A DNA stretch of 64,000 nucleotides from Zobellia uliginosa. Its GTDB lineage: Bacteria; Bacteroidota; Bacteroidia; Flavobacteriales; Flavobacteriaceae. The stretch spans positions 769,214 through 833,213 of the forward strand of contig NZ_JAHKPY010000014.1 of assembly GCF_018860745.1 (NCBI RefSeq), given 5' to 3'. Positions 33,693-42,823 of this stretch are shown here, piece after piece. Made by a program: the position numbers and the translations under genes. The notes below the pieces were generated by a model, which had not been told where the DNA came from, made no database searches, and saw only the letters and a program-made list of their open reading frames with translations. Position 1 is the stretch's first letter; each line of letters opens with the position of its first letter.

Positions 33693-35277
33693 TTATTCCG
33701 GTTTATTGTGGGTTGGCGCTTTTTGCAAATTAGGTGTTTTTCTGTGTTTTGTTCCTTGTTCGTAAGAATATGCCAAGCCTATTAATATGGGTTCATCATA
33801 CATTTTACCCAAGAATTGAAGTCCAGCTGGTAAGTTTTTGGCCGTAAAACCCATAGGTACCGTAAAGGCAGGCTGGCCAGTATGCGGACTAATTATCTGG
33901 TTATTGTCTCCTAAATATTCCTCTTGAAAACGGTCAATTCTTGCAGGGGGATTGTTCCAAGAAGGGTACACTATGGCATCTAGGTTTAAGGAATCCATTA
34001 CATTTTCTATAGCCTCGCGAAAAGCAACTCTACGAACATCCGAATACGCGTCCAAGCATGGAATTTCTGAGTCTTCCCATCTGCCTGTATGCTCGGCATT
34101 TCTTAGTAATCGTTCTTTTGCAAATTTAGAAGTACTACCTACTTTGATAATATCTTCTATGGTTTTTATAGAATCATTTTTTACGTAGTTGGCCAAAAAG
34201 CCCTCAACATCTTCCCGAAATGGAGCGCACCACTGGTTTTCTTTTAAACTAGCAAAATCAGGTACAACTATAGGGGCTACCACAGTAGCGCCAAGAGAAT
34301 CCATATCTAAAAGTGACTGTTCAAATAATCTTTTGATTTCCGGATTAGGGTTGTCATCACTTAACTCCCTAAGAACTCCAATTCTAGCGCCAACAAGAGC
34401 ATTACTGTCAAGGAACTGTGTATAGGTAAGGGGAATGTTTCCATTTGAGTTTTTGGTAAGGGGGTCATCCGCATCGTACCCTGCAATAATTTCTAATATT
34501 TTAGTAGCATCTTCAACGGTTCTGCCCATGGGCCCGACCACATCATTTCTCAAATATAGAGGAACAATGGCACTTCTGCTTATTAGGCCCAGAGTAAGTT
34601 CTAAACCCAACTAATGAGTTGTGCGAAGACGGTCCTCTTATGGAATTTCCGGTATCCGTTCCAAGACCGATAGTGCCAAAATTAGAGGCAATAGAAGCAG
34701 CTGTTCCTCCGCTTGATCCTGCTGGAACAAAATCTGTATTATAAGGGTTTCTTGTAGTTCCCGCAGTTGAGCTTTCTGTATGCATTGGGCTAAAGGCCCA
34801 CTCTGCCATGTTAGATTTGGCGATTACTATGGCACCCGCATCTACTAGTTTCTTTATAATAAAAGCGTCTTCTTTTGGTATGTAATCTTTTAAAGCTAAT
34901 GAGCCCGCCGTAGTTGGTAGTCCTGCCGTATTAATATTGTCCTTAACAATGATAGGAATTCCGTGTAAGGGTCGCAACAAGCCCGTTTCATTGTATTCCT
35001 TGTCAAGCGCTTCTGCAATTGCTATGGCTTTGGGGTTTGTAACTGTAATGGCATTTATGGTACCGTCAAAATTTTCAATCCGTTCCACATAGGCCTGTAC
35101 CAATTGTTTACTAGTAAAAGAGCCTTCTTGATAAGCTTTGTGAATGTTTGAAATGGTTAATTCGGACAGTTCTATCGTTATGTCATTTGTTGGCGCTTCT
35201 TTTTGGTCCTTACAACTAATAAATACAATGGTCAATAGTATAAGCAAGAATTTCTTTTTCGATTTGATCATATTCAA
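33693..35277 (-). pseudogene. Amidase-signature enzyme (lipoprotein) split by a single-base frameshift
   Basis: Two overlapping frames together make one amidase of about 527 residues. The N-terminal part (35277 to about 34600) has a lipoprotein signal (VFISCKDQ), the triad Lys in [11 protein letters not shown], and the Ser region [11 protein letters not shown]...[10 protein letters not shown]. The C-terminal part (about 34600 to 33693) continues with [24 protein letters not shown] and the usual ending. The frame breaks at 34596-34597, where one extra A on the plus strand changes ACTACT into ACTTACT on the coding strand; removing it restores [12 protein letters not shown]. Either a recent inactivation or a sequencing error. 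The rest of the gene shows no other damage. Confidence 0.9.
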
Positions 35278-35707
35278 AATTTGATGTAATGCCCCATTTT
35301 ATTGGATAATGGCATGAGGTTCTATAGTTTTCTGGTAGCTGTACTAAATTAGGGAATATGAAAGGATTTTTGACAGGGAAATCCGCAGTAATAGGGAGTG
35401 GATTTTATATTTGTCATAAAAGTGAATTACGGATACCACTAAAACTATCTATGTGCACTGCAATTTTTAGACCTTTTGAGCGGATATAATTGTAAAAAAA
35501 ATATACTGTTTAGTGATTTTTATAAAACTACTATTAAAGGAATTATGGACTTCACAGCAAATGAAATATAGCTAAGAAAGTTAAAATACTATTGGTTGGT
35601 ATCGCTTTTGTTAATTCTGGTGAATTATCTCTTTCTCAGGGAAATCTATTAGAAGGATGGTGCATATTCTCCTTTTCATTGGGTATTTTTAACTTCAAAA
35701 TTACACT
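35278..35707. other. 430-bp gene-free stretch
   Basis: No credible gene. Short AT-rich sequence, probably holding promoters of the divergent amidase and kinase genes. A left copy of an inverted repeat lies at 35329-35347. A short membrane-like reading frame near 35575-35650 has a stop directly in front and no start, so it was not called. Confidence 0.6.
35329..35347 (+). repeat. Inverted repeat, left copy, flanking the sugar kinase
   Basis: TTTCTGGTAGCTGTACTAA, matching the reverse complement of 36717-36735 at 17 of 19 positions, including an uninterrupted TGGTAGCTGT. Confidence 0.5.
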
Positions 35708-36712
35708 ATGGGCCAGATTATAACATTCGGTGAAGTTTTAATGCGAATTTCTCCACGAGGTAACAAGAAGTTTATTCAATCTAATATTGTAGAATTTTAT
35801 TTTGGAGGAACGGAATTGAATGTGGGTATTTCAATTTCTAATTTTGGAGGAGATGTAAGACATATTAGCGCCGTATCGGACGATTCTATTGGTGAGACTG
35901 CTTTGGCCTACATTCGTAAATTTGGTGTAGATACTTCTTCTATATCCTTATCTAAAAGACCTTTGGGGGTTTATTTCTTAGAAGTAGGAGCGGTTATTAG
36001 GCCTAGCATGATTTCCTATAACCGGTCTCACTCTGCATTTTCTGAAATAGAACCATCAAAAGTAAACTGGGAAAATGCTTTGGAAAATGGGGAATGGGTA
36101 CATTGGACAGGGATTACACCAGCTTTGTCACAAGGGGCTTTTGACACACTCAAAGAAGGTTTGAAATTGGCAAGGAAAAAAGGATTGGCCGTTTCTGCAG
36201 ACCCAACATACCGCAGTAATTTATGGAAATACGGACAGGACCCAAAAGAAGCTTTACGTGAGTTACTCCATTTTTCTACCATTTTTATTGGTGGTGTTAA
36301 TGAAATAAATGAGGTGTTAGGTACGGATTTTGGTTATGAGAATGATGATTTTATAGAAGCTAGCAAACAATTAATGGCCGCTTTCCCTACTATAGAAAAA
36401 GTATTCGATAAAATCAGGACTTCATTGAATTCTTCTTGGCATAAAATAAGGGCTAGAATGTGGAATGGCAATGATTTTAGGGAAACCGAAAATCTTGATA
36501 TTACCCACGTAGTGGACCGAATAGGAACGGGGGATGCTTTTGCTGCCGGTTTAATTTATGGTTTGCAAAAGTACGACGATTATAAGGCAATGGAGTTTGC
36601 AAGTGCCGCATGTGCACTTAAGCATACCTATGAAGGAGATGTTAATCTCGCTACCGTTAAGGAGGTGAGCAATATATTAGGAGGTAATATAACGGGGCGT
36701 TTGCTTAGGTAA
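35708..36712 (+). CDS. kdgK: PfkB-family kinase, probable 2-dehydro-3-deoxygluconokinase
   Basis: 334-residue cytoplasmic kinase that would phosphorylate 2-keto-3-deoxygluconate, the product of uronate and alginate breakdown. N-terminal FGEVLMRISPRG, the substrate-binding FGGTELNVGIS and the C-terminal ATP site DRIGTGDAFAAGLIYGL (catalytic Asp in GTGD) fit KdgK. No KDPG aldolase, uronate isomerase or lyase gene is adjacent, so the pathway role rests on family similarity only; another ribokinase-type substrate is possible. It stands alone between a broken amidase and a convergent DUF1684 gene, enclosed by an inverted repeat. Confidence 0.82.
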   Translation: MGQIITFGEVLMRISPRGNKKFIQSNIVEFYFGGTELNVGISISNFGGDVRHISAVSDDSIGETALAYIRKFGVDTSSISLSKRPLGVYFLEVGAVIRPSMISYNRSHSAFSEIEPSKVNWENALENGEWVHWTGITPALSQGAFDTLKEGLKLARKKGLAVSADPTYRSNLWKYGQDPKEALRELLHFSTIFIGGVNEINEVLGTDFGYENDDFIEASKQLMAAFPTIEKVFDKIRTSLNSSWHKIRARMWNGNDFRETENLDITHVVDRIGTGDAFAAGLIYGLQKYDDYKAMEFASAACALKHTYEGDVNLATVKEVSNILGGNITGRLLR

Positions 36713-36716
36713 TGAA

Positions 36717-36735
36717 TTAGGACAGCTACCAAAAA
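36717..36735 (-). repeat. Inverted repeat, right copy, flanking the sugar kinase
   Basis: Read on the minus strand TTTTTGGTAGCTGTCCTAA. It begins 4 bp after the kinase stop codon and pairs with the copy at 35329-35347. Confidence 0.5.
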
Positions 36736-36782
36736 CAGTTTGCATAAATAGATTTGTTCTTAACGACTTTTTGCAGCTGGTG

Positions 36783-37385
36783 TTATTTCTTAACTGCCTT
36801 TACTCCAGCTTCAATTTTTATAGGAAGGTCGTTTTCTTTTGGCGGAATAGGGCAGGAGCTATAATTATTATACGCGCAATAGGGATTGTATGCCTTATTA
36901 AAGTCAATTACTATTTGATCTGAGTCTGGGATCCGAAGATCAATATACCTACCGCCGCCATAGGTTTCTTCTCCGTTGGTTAAATCAGTAAACGGAAGAA
37001 ATAAATAGTCTTTAAATTCTTCGGTTTGCCGTAAACGATGACTTTGGTATATAGTTAATTTGTGCTGTTGCCCTTCTATTTCAAAAACCACTTCTCCGTA
37101 TTTTTCATAGGTAGGCGTTCTGTTGGTAGTTGTTTTCATTTGAAACGGCAGCGGATTAAGAATTCTTTTGAATTTTGCGGCTACACGTAAATTTTCATTG
37201 ATAGGATAAAAGTCATGACCGGTGAACTTCTTTCGTTCCCTCTTGCTTAAAGGCGACTTTTCTGGGTTTTTGAACTCTGCATTTAATTCGTCTTGAAACT
37301 TCCTGACTTGGTCATTATTAGATTGCTCTTGTGCAGATACTATAGTGTTTGTGAGAAGGAATAGTATTGCTAAGATTGTTTTCAT
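36783..37385 (-). CDS. DUF1684 family exported protein
   Basis: 200 residues with a signal peptide (MKTILAILFLLTNTIVSAQ). The conserved blocks FTGHDFYPINENLRVAAKF, LFLPFTDLTNGEETYGGGRYIDL and FNKAYNPYCAYN followed by CPIPPKEN place it in DUF1684, a family of periplasmic or surface proteins without a known activity. The Cys pair in AYNNYSSCPIPP is part of the family motif. It is the terminal gene of a leftward set and faces the kinase gene. Confidence 0.8.
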   Translation of the reverse strand: MKTILAILFLLTNTIVSAQEQSNNDQVRKFQDELNAEFKNPEKSPLSKRERKKFTGHDFYPINENLRVAAKFKRILNPLPFQMKTTTNRTPTYEKYGEVVFEIEGQQHKLTIYQSHRLRQTEEFKDYLFLPFTDLTNGEETYGGGRYIDLRIPDSDQIVIDFNKAYNPYCAYNNYSSCPIPPKENDLPIKIEAGVKAVKK

Positions 37386-37426
37386 GTTCTTTTACATTTA
37401 TTTGCTTTGGCAAACTAAACTGAATA

Positions 37427-37462
37427 GAACCCTCTTTGTACTTAGAGGGTTCAGTTTTTTTT
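37427..37462 (+). terminator. Strong hairpin with T-tract between DUF1684 and lipoprotein genes
   Basis: Nine-bp perfect stem GAACCCTCT (37427-37435) / AGAGGGTTC (37444-37452), 8-base loop, then a run of eight T on the plus strand (37455-37462). Read leftward, it would follow the lipoprotein gene but with a poor T-tract. The plus orientation has no co-oriented gene immediately upstream. Confidence 0.6.
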
Positions 37463-37492
37463 ATAATAGGTCTTTTTGGGTAGTAAGCTCAC

Positions 37493-38143
37493 CTACTCCC
37501 CAAGTTCCGTAATCTTCTGTTCGTAAAGCTTTTTGCTCTCTACTACGGCAACATTCAATTCTTGCATAATACCTTCAACACGACCTTCTATGCTTTTCAT
37601 TTGATCATTTATGTTATCAAAAGAATTAAGTGCGGCAGCTACTTCTAGTGCTTTTACGACTTCTACGGCATCACCATGTAAAAGTCTTAGTTTATCAATA
37701 GCTTTTGAGGTGTTGGTCAATGTTCCGTTATACTTGGTGCGTGCTTTTTGAATGGCACTCAAAAGTGTTTTCTTGCTGGTTTCGTCACTAAGGCTATTGG
37801 TCTGTTTTTCCATTGCGGTAAATAGGTTCGCGGCCTTTTCTTTTAAATCTTCGTATTCTTTGTTCAGGTTTTGTACACGTTTGTCTACTTTTTCCCAATC
37901 TCCATATACTTTGGCAAATTCTTTATCTTCATTTTTAGTATCCTCTAAGGCAGCTTTCAGTGCACTTAAAGATTCTAGGCCTTTATTTACGTTCTTATTG
38001 GCCGTTTCTTTTTTACTTTCAAAAGTAGACACTTGGCTTTTGAATTTGTCTTTTAAGCGAATAAGGTCTTCAGGACTTTTGTTTTTCCAGCAAGAGGTAA
38101 GTACAAGTGCGGTAAGGGCAATTAATAGTGTTTTCTTAAACAT
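37493..38143 (-). CDS. Coiled-coil lipoprotein of unknown function
   Basis: 216 residues. Type II signal peptide ends at LTSCWKNK (Cys18). The mature part is almost entirely helical and rich in Lys/Glu/Ala heptads, predicted long coiled coil or helical bundle. I do not recognise a named family. No catalytic motif is visible. It ends before the terminator-like hairpin at 37427-37462 and lies 45 bp downstream of the metallophosphoesterase gene on the same strand. Possible roles are envelope tether or periplasmic spacer. Confidence 0.75.
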   Translation of the reverse strand: MFKKTLLIALTALVLTSCWKNKSPEDLIRLKDKFKSQVSTFESKKETANKNVNKGLESLSALKAALEDTKNEDKEFAKVYGDWEKVDKRVQNLNKEYEDLKEKAANLFTAMEKQTNSLSDETSKKTLLSAIQKARTKYNGTLTNTSKAIDKLRLLHGDAVEVVKALEVAAALNSFDNINDQMKSIEGRVEGIMQELNVAVVESKKLYEQKITELGE

Positions 38144-38188
38144 GTAATGTAATTATTAGTTAATGGTAAGGCAAAGATACATATTCTT

Positions 38189-39091
38189 CTAACCTTTCGC
38201 TTTTTGATAGTCCGTTAGCTTTTGGGGACCTTCCAGTAAGACACGTACTACACGAAGCGTGCCATCATCGGTGGTAGAGATTTGCCATTTTATCAGAGAG
38301 ATTTTTCCTTTCTCGATTTCAATACCGGTAATACTTCTTGGGTGAACGCAGCTACCATCGTTAAAAAAGGGGATATCTCCGGGTTCTGGAAAGCGCGGGC
38401 GGTGGGTATGCCCCACAATCGTAATCAGAAGGTTGTTTTTTAAAATCCACTTTTTAATGCGGCGCTCTACTTTTATAAGCTCTTTGTAGTTTTTTGCAGG
38501 ACTTGTAGGGTCTGCAATACCCCATACTTGAAGAGGTTTCCATAGTGCGCGTACCAAAAACCTGCTCCAGCGCCAAAAGGTATAATTCCACCAATCCCCT
38601 TGATGGCCGTGAGTAAGGAAGATTTCTTGTTGGGAACCCTTGTGTTTTAGCACAATGCCCTCATGATAGGTAATGCCTTCAAAGAGTTCTTTTGACTCCC
38701 CGTCTATAGGCTCAAAATAACTGCTTAGATTCTTTTTTACATATTCAGGATCTTTGTAGACCATATCGTGATTTCCCCATATCATGTGTAGCCTTTTACT
38801 TAAATGAAACTTTCGCAAAAGCTCGTAAACATTCTTGTGGGCCTCAAAAATGGATTCAAAAAAACGGTTTTCCCAAAGTTCATCACCATCACCTAATTCA
38901 CAGTAATCAAAACCTTCTTTATAGTAGAAATTAAGGGCGTGAAAGTAAATGTTACGGTTGTTTGCAAAGTCATCGGCAAAACTATTGTCGCCTCTATGGC
39001 AATCACTGAAGAGAATAAATTTCGATTCGTCGTCAAAAGGTACCATTTTGGCAGTTTGGTACGCTTTGGATAACCTAGTATTGGACGACAT
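38189..39091 (-). CDS. Calcineurin-like metallophosphoesterase (LpxH/YbbF-like)
   Basis: 300-residue enzyme with all five metal-binding motifs: SDCHRGD (D-x-H), GDGDELW (G-D), GNHD in MIWGNHDMVY, LTHGHQGD (H) and VGHTHRPRF (G-H-x-H). The arrangement is close to UDP-2,3-diacylglucosamine hydrolases and related phosphoesterases, but the catalytic Asp variant DGDELW and the extra WRWSRFLVRALW segment leave the substrate open. It has no signal peptide and is probably cytoplasmic. It is divergent from the GAF-domain gene, 115 bp apart, and the two could share the regulatory region at 39139-39168. Confidence 0.85.
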   Translation of the reverse strand: MSSNTRLSKAYQTAKMVPFDDESKFILFSDCHRGDNSFADDFANNRNIYFHALNFYYKEGFDYCELGDGDELWENRFFESIFEAHKNVYELLRKFHLSKRLHMIWGNHDMVYKDPEYVKKNLSSYFEPIDGESKELFEGITYHEGIVLKHKGSQQEIFLTHGHQGDWWNYTFWRWSRFLVRALWKPLQVWGIADPTSPAKNYKELIKVERRIKKWILKNNLLITIVGHTHRPRFPEPGDIPFFNDGSCVHPRSITGIEIEKGKISLIKWQISTTDDGTLRVVRVLLEGPQKLTDYQKAKG

Positions 39092-39138
39092 ATCGTAAAT
39101 TTGTATAAATATCTAAAAAAAGCGTTGAAAGGCATAAA

Positions 39139-39168
39139 GTTTGTTTGAACAAACACTAATTTCTTTTG
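39139..39168 (+). promoter_or_regulatory. Promoter with overlapping palindrome upstream of the GAF gene
   Basis: TTG at 39141-39143, then after 17 bases TTCTTTTG (39161-39168), a 7-of-8 match to TAnnTTTG. A perfect 16-bp palindrome GTTTGTT-TG-AACAAAC (39139-39154) covers the -33 element. A repressor bound there would block both this promoter and possibly the divergent phosphoesterase gene. Confidence 0.5.
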
Positions 39169-39206
39169 TAACTTTAGAAGGGTGTTTACGACTGACTAGA
39201 CTGAAG

Positions 39207-41585
39207 ATGAAAGAAAATTTTAGAAAAGATTTGCCCATATCGTCGCTCATTAGTTTTGATAAACTTTTGAAGCAGTATGATGTAATGGCCAAAAGTGGCA
39301 ATGACACCGTGTCTCTTAAGGCGCGGCGAATTTTGGAAATGGCACAACCGTACCCTGAACTACGAGAGGGGTTCAATGATGTTTCCCTGCTTAAAAAGCA
39401 CAAAAATGTCATTAACTTTATTTTGCAAGATATCTTTCCTGAAGTGGTCACTAACAATGAGATAAAGACGGCTTCTTTGCCTTATAGCGATATTATCTTC
39501 AATTCCTCAAAACGTTTCAAGAAAATATTAAAAGATGCTGGTGGTGAGGATTTTATACCTCACATGCGTAATCTGCACGAAGACCAAATGTATATTTTGG
39601 CCTGTACGGTTGTACTTAATTTTCATTACGGTTTTAATTTTGATTTCAAAAGACCGTTTTTTTACGATATACCTGATAAACAAGGCGTAATGCGCCACTA
39701 TAGAATCTTGTATAATGCGGATTTTATTGATATTCTTCCCACGAAAACAGCTAAAAAGCTAACTCAAAGTGATGTGGATGAACTATTGGACAATTTTGAG
39801 AACATAGAACTATGGAAGGAGAAAATACCGCCTAATAGTTTTGTGTCAAAAGGGTTCGTTATCTCCAATATGTTTGATGTAACAGCCGAACATTCTATAT
39901 CTGAAATAAAATCCAGCCTAATCGCTAATGATAAGCGAAACAGTGATAATTTTATGGGTGATTTGCAAGAAACCTTTAGGTCTTTCTTCAATACACCGGA
40001 TATACAGGTGGGCTTTGTAGAGTATAATCCAAAAGCCAATCAATTTGAAAAGGTTTTCGCCAATGGCATGGAGAGTTTTCTATTAGGGGAAAACGATGCC
40101 TTGCATTGTACTAGTGCCTTGTGCAAGAGTTCTTACCAAAAGCTATTGGAGGAAAATAGTTATTTCGCGATTTCAGACATAGACCGAAGTTGTAAAGCTT
40201 CCGGTGGGGAATCTTTATATTCCGGTCTGAAGGAAAAAAATATCAAAAGTGCGATTTTGGCACCCATTGCCGCCAAAGGAGAGCTTTTGGGTGTTTTAGA
40301 ATTGGTGGCTTATGAAGCTAATGTACTTAACAGTATAAATGCCAATAAATTAGAAGACGTCATGCCATTCATTGTATCGGCCGTACTTCGTACAAAAGAA
40401 GAGCAAAGTAACTTGGTAGATGCCGTTATTCAAAATGAATGTACTTCTGTACATGATTCGGTTTACTGGCGTTTTGAAGAGGAAGCGAAACGTTTTATAA
40501 AGGATAACCTAGAAGGAACACAGCCAACTTTCAGAGAAATTGTATTTAAGGATGTGTATCCGTTATACGGGCAAGTAGATATTAAAAATTCGTCTCAGGC
40601 ACGAAATATTGCTATTCAACGAGATTTAATGATTCAACTTTCAACTATTAATACGGTTCTTGAGGCTGCATGGCAAAAAAGGAAATTACCTATTTATGAA
40701 GAGTTGATGTTTAGGGTAAACAATCATATAGACAGTATTAAAGAAAGTCTGCACACCAATAGTGAGCAGTCTATTTTTAATTTTGTAATGGATGAGATAA
40801 ACCCTGTCTTTTCTCATTTGAAAAAAGTGGATGAGGAGTTGAACAATCAGATTCTATTTTATGAATCTTCTGTAGATATGGGAACGGATTCCTATTATGA
40901 CCACAGGCGTAATTATGATGAAAGTGTTACACGTATCAACATGTGCCTGGCATCCTTAATGGACAAAAAACAAAAGGGAGCTCAAAAAATGTTTCCACAT
41001 TATTTTGAGCGCTATAAAACTGATGGTGTAGAACATAATATGTACATTGGTAATGAGATTGTAGGCGATCAAGATTTTGATATGTTATATCTAAATAACC
41101 TTCGTTTGTGGCAATTACAGGTAATGTGTGAAATGGAAAACGCTCATTATGCCTTAAAACCTAAACTTTCGGTTCCATTGGATGTTGCCTCATTGGTGTT
41201 GGTGTATAGCACATCACTATCCATTCGCTTTAGAATGGACGAAAAACGTTTTGATGTAGATGGTACATACAATGCCAGATATGAAATCATCAAAAAACGT
41301 ATTGATAAATCTTTCATAAAAGGAACCAACGAGCGTTTAACGCAAGCAGGTAAAATGGTCATTGTTTATTCTCAGAAAAAAGATGAGCTAGAGTATTTAC
41401 GCTATATTACTTTCTTACGTTCTAAAGGCTACTTTACCGGCAAGGTAGAAATAGTTGAATTAGAAGGTCTACAAGGTGTTAGCGGATTAAAAGCCATACG
41501 TGCCGATATTCTATACAAGACCAAAGAGAACGATTTGGAAATGACTTATACTTACGATGACCTTATGAATGAATTAAAGGCTTAG
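39207..41585 (+). CDS. Large GAF-domain protein, possible signal sensor
   Basis: 792 residues from ATG 39207; a longer frame from 39141 would begin inside the promoter palindrome. An N-terminal helical domain of about 230 residues, which I do not recognise, is followed by a GAF domain (about residues 245-395, with the AILAPIAAKGELLGVLELVA core strand block). A long C-terminal part of about 400 residues follows, rich in helices and ending in a mixed alpha/beta segment. No kinase, cyclase, diguanylate cyclase or phosphodiesterase motif is visible. No signal peptide: cytoplasmic. The stop overlaps that of the convergent HD/PycTM-like gene, and the two genes stand within one divergent-convergent cluster, making a shared pathway worth testing. 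Confidence 0.72.
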   Translation: MKENFRKDLPISSLISFDKLLKQYDVMAKSGNDTVSLKARRILEMAQPYPELREGFNDVSLLKKHKNVINFILQDIFPEVVTNNEIKTASLPYSDIIFNSSKRFKKILKDAGGEDFIPHMRNLHEDQMYILACTVVLNFHYGFNFDFKRPFFYDIPDKQGVMRHYRILYNADFIDILPTKTAKKLTQSDVDELLDNFENIELWKEKIPPNSFVSKGFVISNMFDVTAEHSISEIKSSLIANDKRNSDNFMGDLQETFRSFFNTPDIQVGFVEYNPKANQFEKVFANGMESFLLGENDALHCTSALCKSSYQKLLEENSYFAISDIDRSCKASGGESLYSGLKEKNIKSAILAPIAAKGELLGVLELVAYEANVLNSINANKLEDVMPFIVSAVLRTKEEQSNLVDAVIQNECTSVHDSVYWRFEEEAKRFIKDNLEGTQPTFREIVFKDVYPLYGQVDIKNSSQARNIAIQRDLMIQLSTINTVLEAAWQKRKLPIYEELMFRVNNHIDSIKESLHTNSEQSIFNFVMDEINPVFSHLKKVDEELNNQILFYESSVDMGTDSYYDHRRNYDESVTRINMCLASLMDKKQKGAQKMFPHYFERYKTDGVEHNMYIGNEIVGDQDFDMLYLNNLRLWQLQVMCEMENAHYALKPKLSVPLDVASLVLVYSTSLSIRFRMDEKRFDVDGTYNARYEIIKKRIDKSFIKGTNERLTQAGKMVIVYSQKKDELEYLRYITFLRSKGYFTGKVEIVELEGLQGVSGLKAIRADILYKTKENDLEMTYTYDDLMNELKA

Positions 41586-42784
41586 GTGGGTAATTCAATA
41601 ATTCTTTCGGGGCCGTAGAATTTAAGGGCTACAAAGAAAGCAATTACAGATAAGGTCATACCTATCATGAAAACGGTATACGTCCAACGTAATAACTTGT
41701 ATTTTCGGTCTAAGACAAGACCCAGAAAGTATAAATCCTTCGTTAGGGAATCATAGACATATTTTTGGTCTTTGATCAGTTCTTGAATGGCCCACTCGTA
41801 ATCTTCAAGTTTCATCTTATGAAAATTACCGAAGAACAGTAGGTTTACTTTTTTTTGGTTGACATCCTCTTTAGTGAATTCCCCACTAGTAACATTAGGC
41901 CGCGTAGCCAAGACGGACATAATCATGGAAGCCACGCTAAAAAGAACAAAAATCCCAGCAGGAATTACCAGATAATCGTTTGATGGATTATCTAACTTAG
42001 GTATTAGATTGGAAAGCATCAACGAAATAATAATAGCATTCACGGATAAAAGAATATTTGCCTTAGTATCGGCAATATCACTTAGTTTTAAGTGATTTCG
42101 CATAGTAACCCGAAACATGGTTTGAATGCCCCGTTCAGGACTCTGATTCTTTAACTGTACTTTGAGCTCTTCTTTTTTGCGGGTCTTGTTTTGCTTCTTA
42201 TCCCGCTTCACTAATTTTTTTAAGTTTTCATCTTTTCCTTTTTGCCAGTTCTCTATGGCGTAATCCGTATAAAAACGATGCTCGGTCTGGAACATTTTAA
42301 TATTTGTCCGGCGCCATTCTTTAGTAGAGATTTCCGCAATACCTAAAAGGCGTAATTCCTCCCGTAGCATCTCGCAAGTTTCCGGGTAACTGCCTTGTGA
42401 TAAGTGAGAAGCATCTGCATCTCTCATGATTTCTTCCATGAGATTTTGTGGTTCGTAGCCTCTCTTTGTTGCCATGATTAAATTGCAGACCGTTTCAATC
42501 ATTTGGGAATCGCAATTTTCCTCAGTAAGGAATTCCTTTGCTATTGCGCAGCTCTTTTCCTCATGATTCTCCGTGCCCTTCGTATAACCCGTGTCGTGAA
42601 GCCACGCAGCAAGAGTAATTGCATCACTATCTATAGCGTTTAAGTTATAGTAGTCAAGCAATTCTTTAGTACTTTTAACGACCCGTTGGGTATGCCTTAG
42701 GTTGTGATACAAATAGTTGGAATCTAACTCTTTGACTAACAGGTTGGTTGCAAACTCTTCGGTTTTCGATAGTAAATCCGGCAT
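41582..42784 (-). CDS. HD-domain phosphohydrolase fused to Pycsar-effector-like membrane domain
   Basis: 400 residues. The N-terminal HD domain (about 1-180) carries the metal ligands His31, His63-Asp64 and Asp122 (in RHTQ, WLHDTGY and MRDAD), as in nucleotide phosphodiesterases. A basic coiled linker leads to a domain matching PycTM/DUF5706 (about 222-390): DTKANILLSVNAIIIS helix (243-262), a second helix 271-293 ending in LATRP, and a third at 367-389. PycTM domains are membrane-disrupting effectors of cyclic-pyrimidine antiphage defence; fused HD domains could hydrolyse the signal. The convergent GAF gene overlaps by 4 bp at the stops. No cyclase was found here. Confidence 0.85.
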   Translation of the reverse strand: MPDLLSKTEEFATNLLVKELDSNYLYHNLRHTQRVVKSTKELLDYYNLNAIDSDAITLAAWLHDTGYTKGTENHEEKSCAIAKEFLTEENCDSQMIETVCNLIMATKRGYEPQNLMEEIMRDADASHLSQGSYPETCEMLREELRLLGIAEISTKEWRRTNIKMFQTEHRFYTDYAIENWQKGKDENLKKLVKRDKKQNKTRKKEELKVQLKNQSPERGIQTMFRVTMRNHLKLSDIADTKANILLSVNAIIISLMLSNLIPKLDNPSNDYLVIPAGIFVLFSVASMIMSVLATRPNVTSGEFTKEDVNQKKVNLLFFGNFHKMKLEDYEWAIQELIKDQKYVYDSLTKDLYFLGLVLDRKYKLLRWTYTVFMIGMTLSVIAFFVALKFYGPERIIELPT

Positions 42785-42823
42785 GAAACATTGTTTATGG
42801 TTCCAAATTACAAAATATTGAGA

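Noticed and set aside
33693-34610. Separate second amidase gene starting at TTG 34610
   Set aside because: It lacks the first half of any amidase, its start lies in the overlap with the upstream frame, and removal of one base joins the two into a normal enzyme.
35575-35650. Short membrane-helix-like frame in the gene-free stretch
   Set aside because: A stop codon lies directly upstream in frame and there is no start codon or family resemblance.
37427-37462. Small RNA gene ending at the strong hairpin
   Set aside because: No promoter match could be placed upstream on the plus strand; it is listed as a terminator-like hairpin only.
39141-39206. Longer N-terminus of the GAF-domain protein
   Set aside because: The added 22 codons would begin inside the promoter palindrome; ATG 39207 is a better start.
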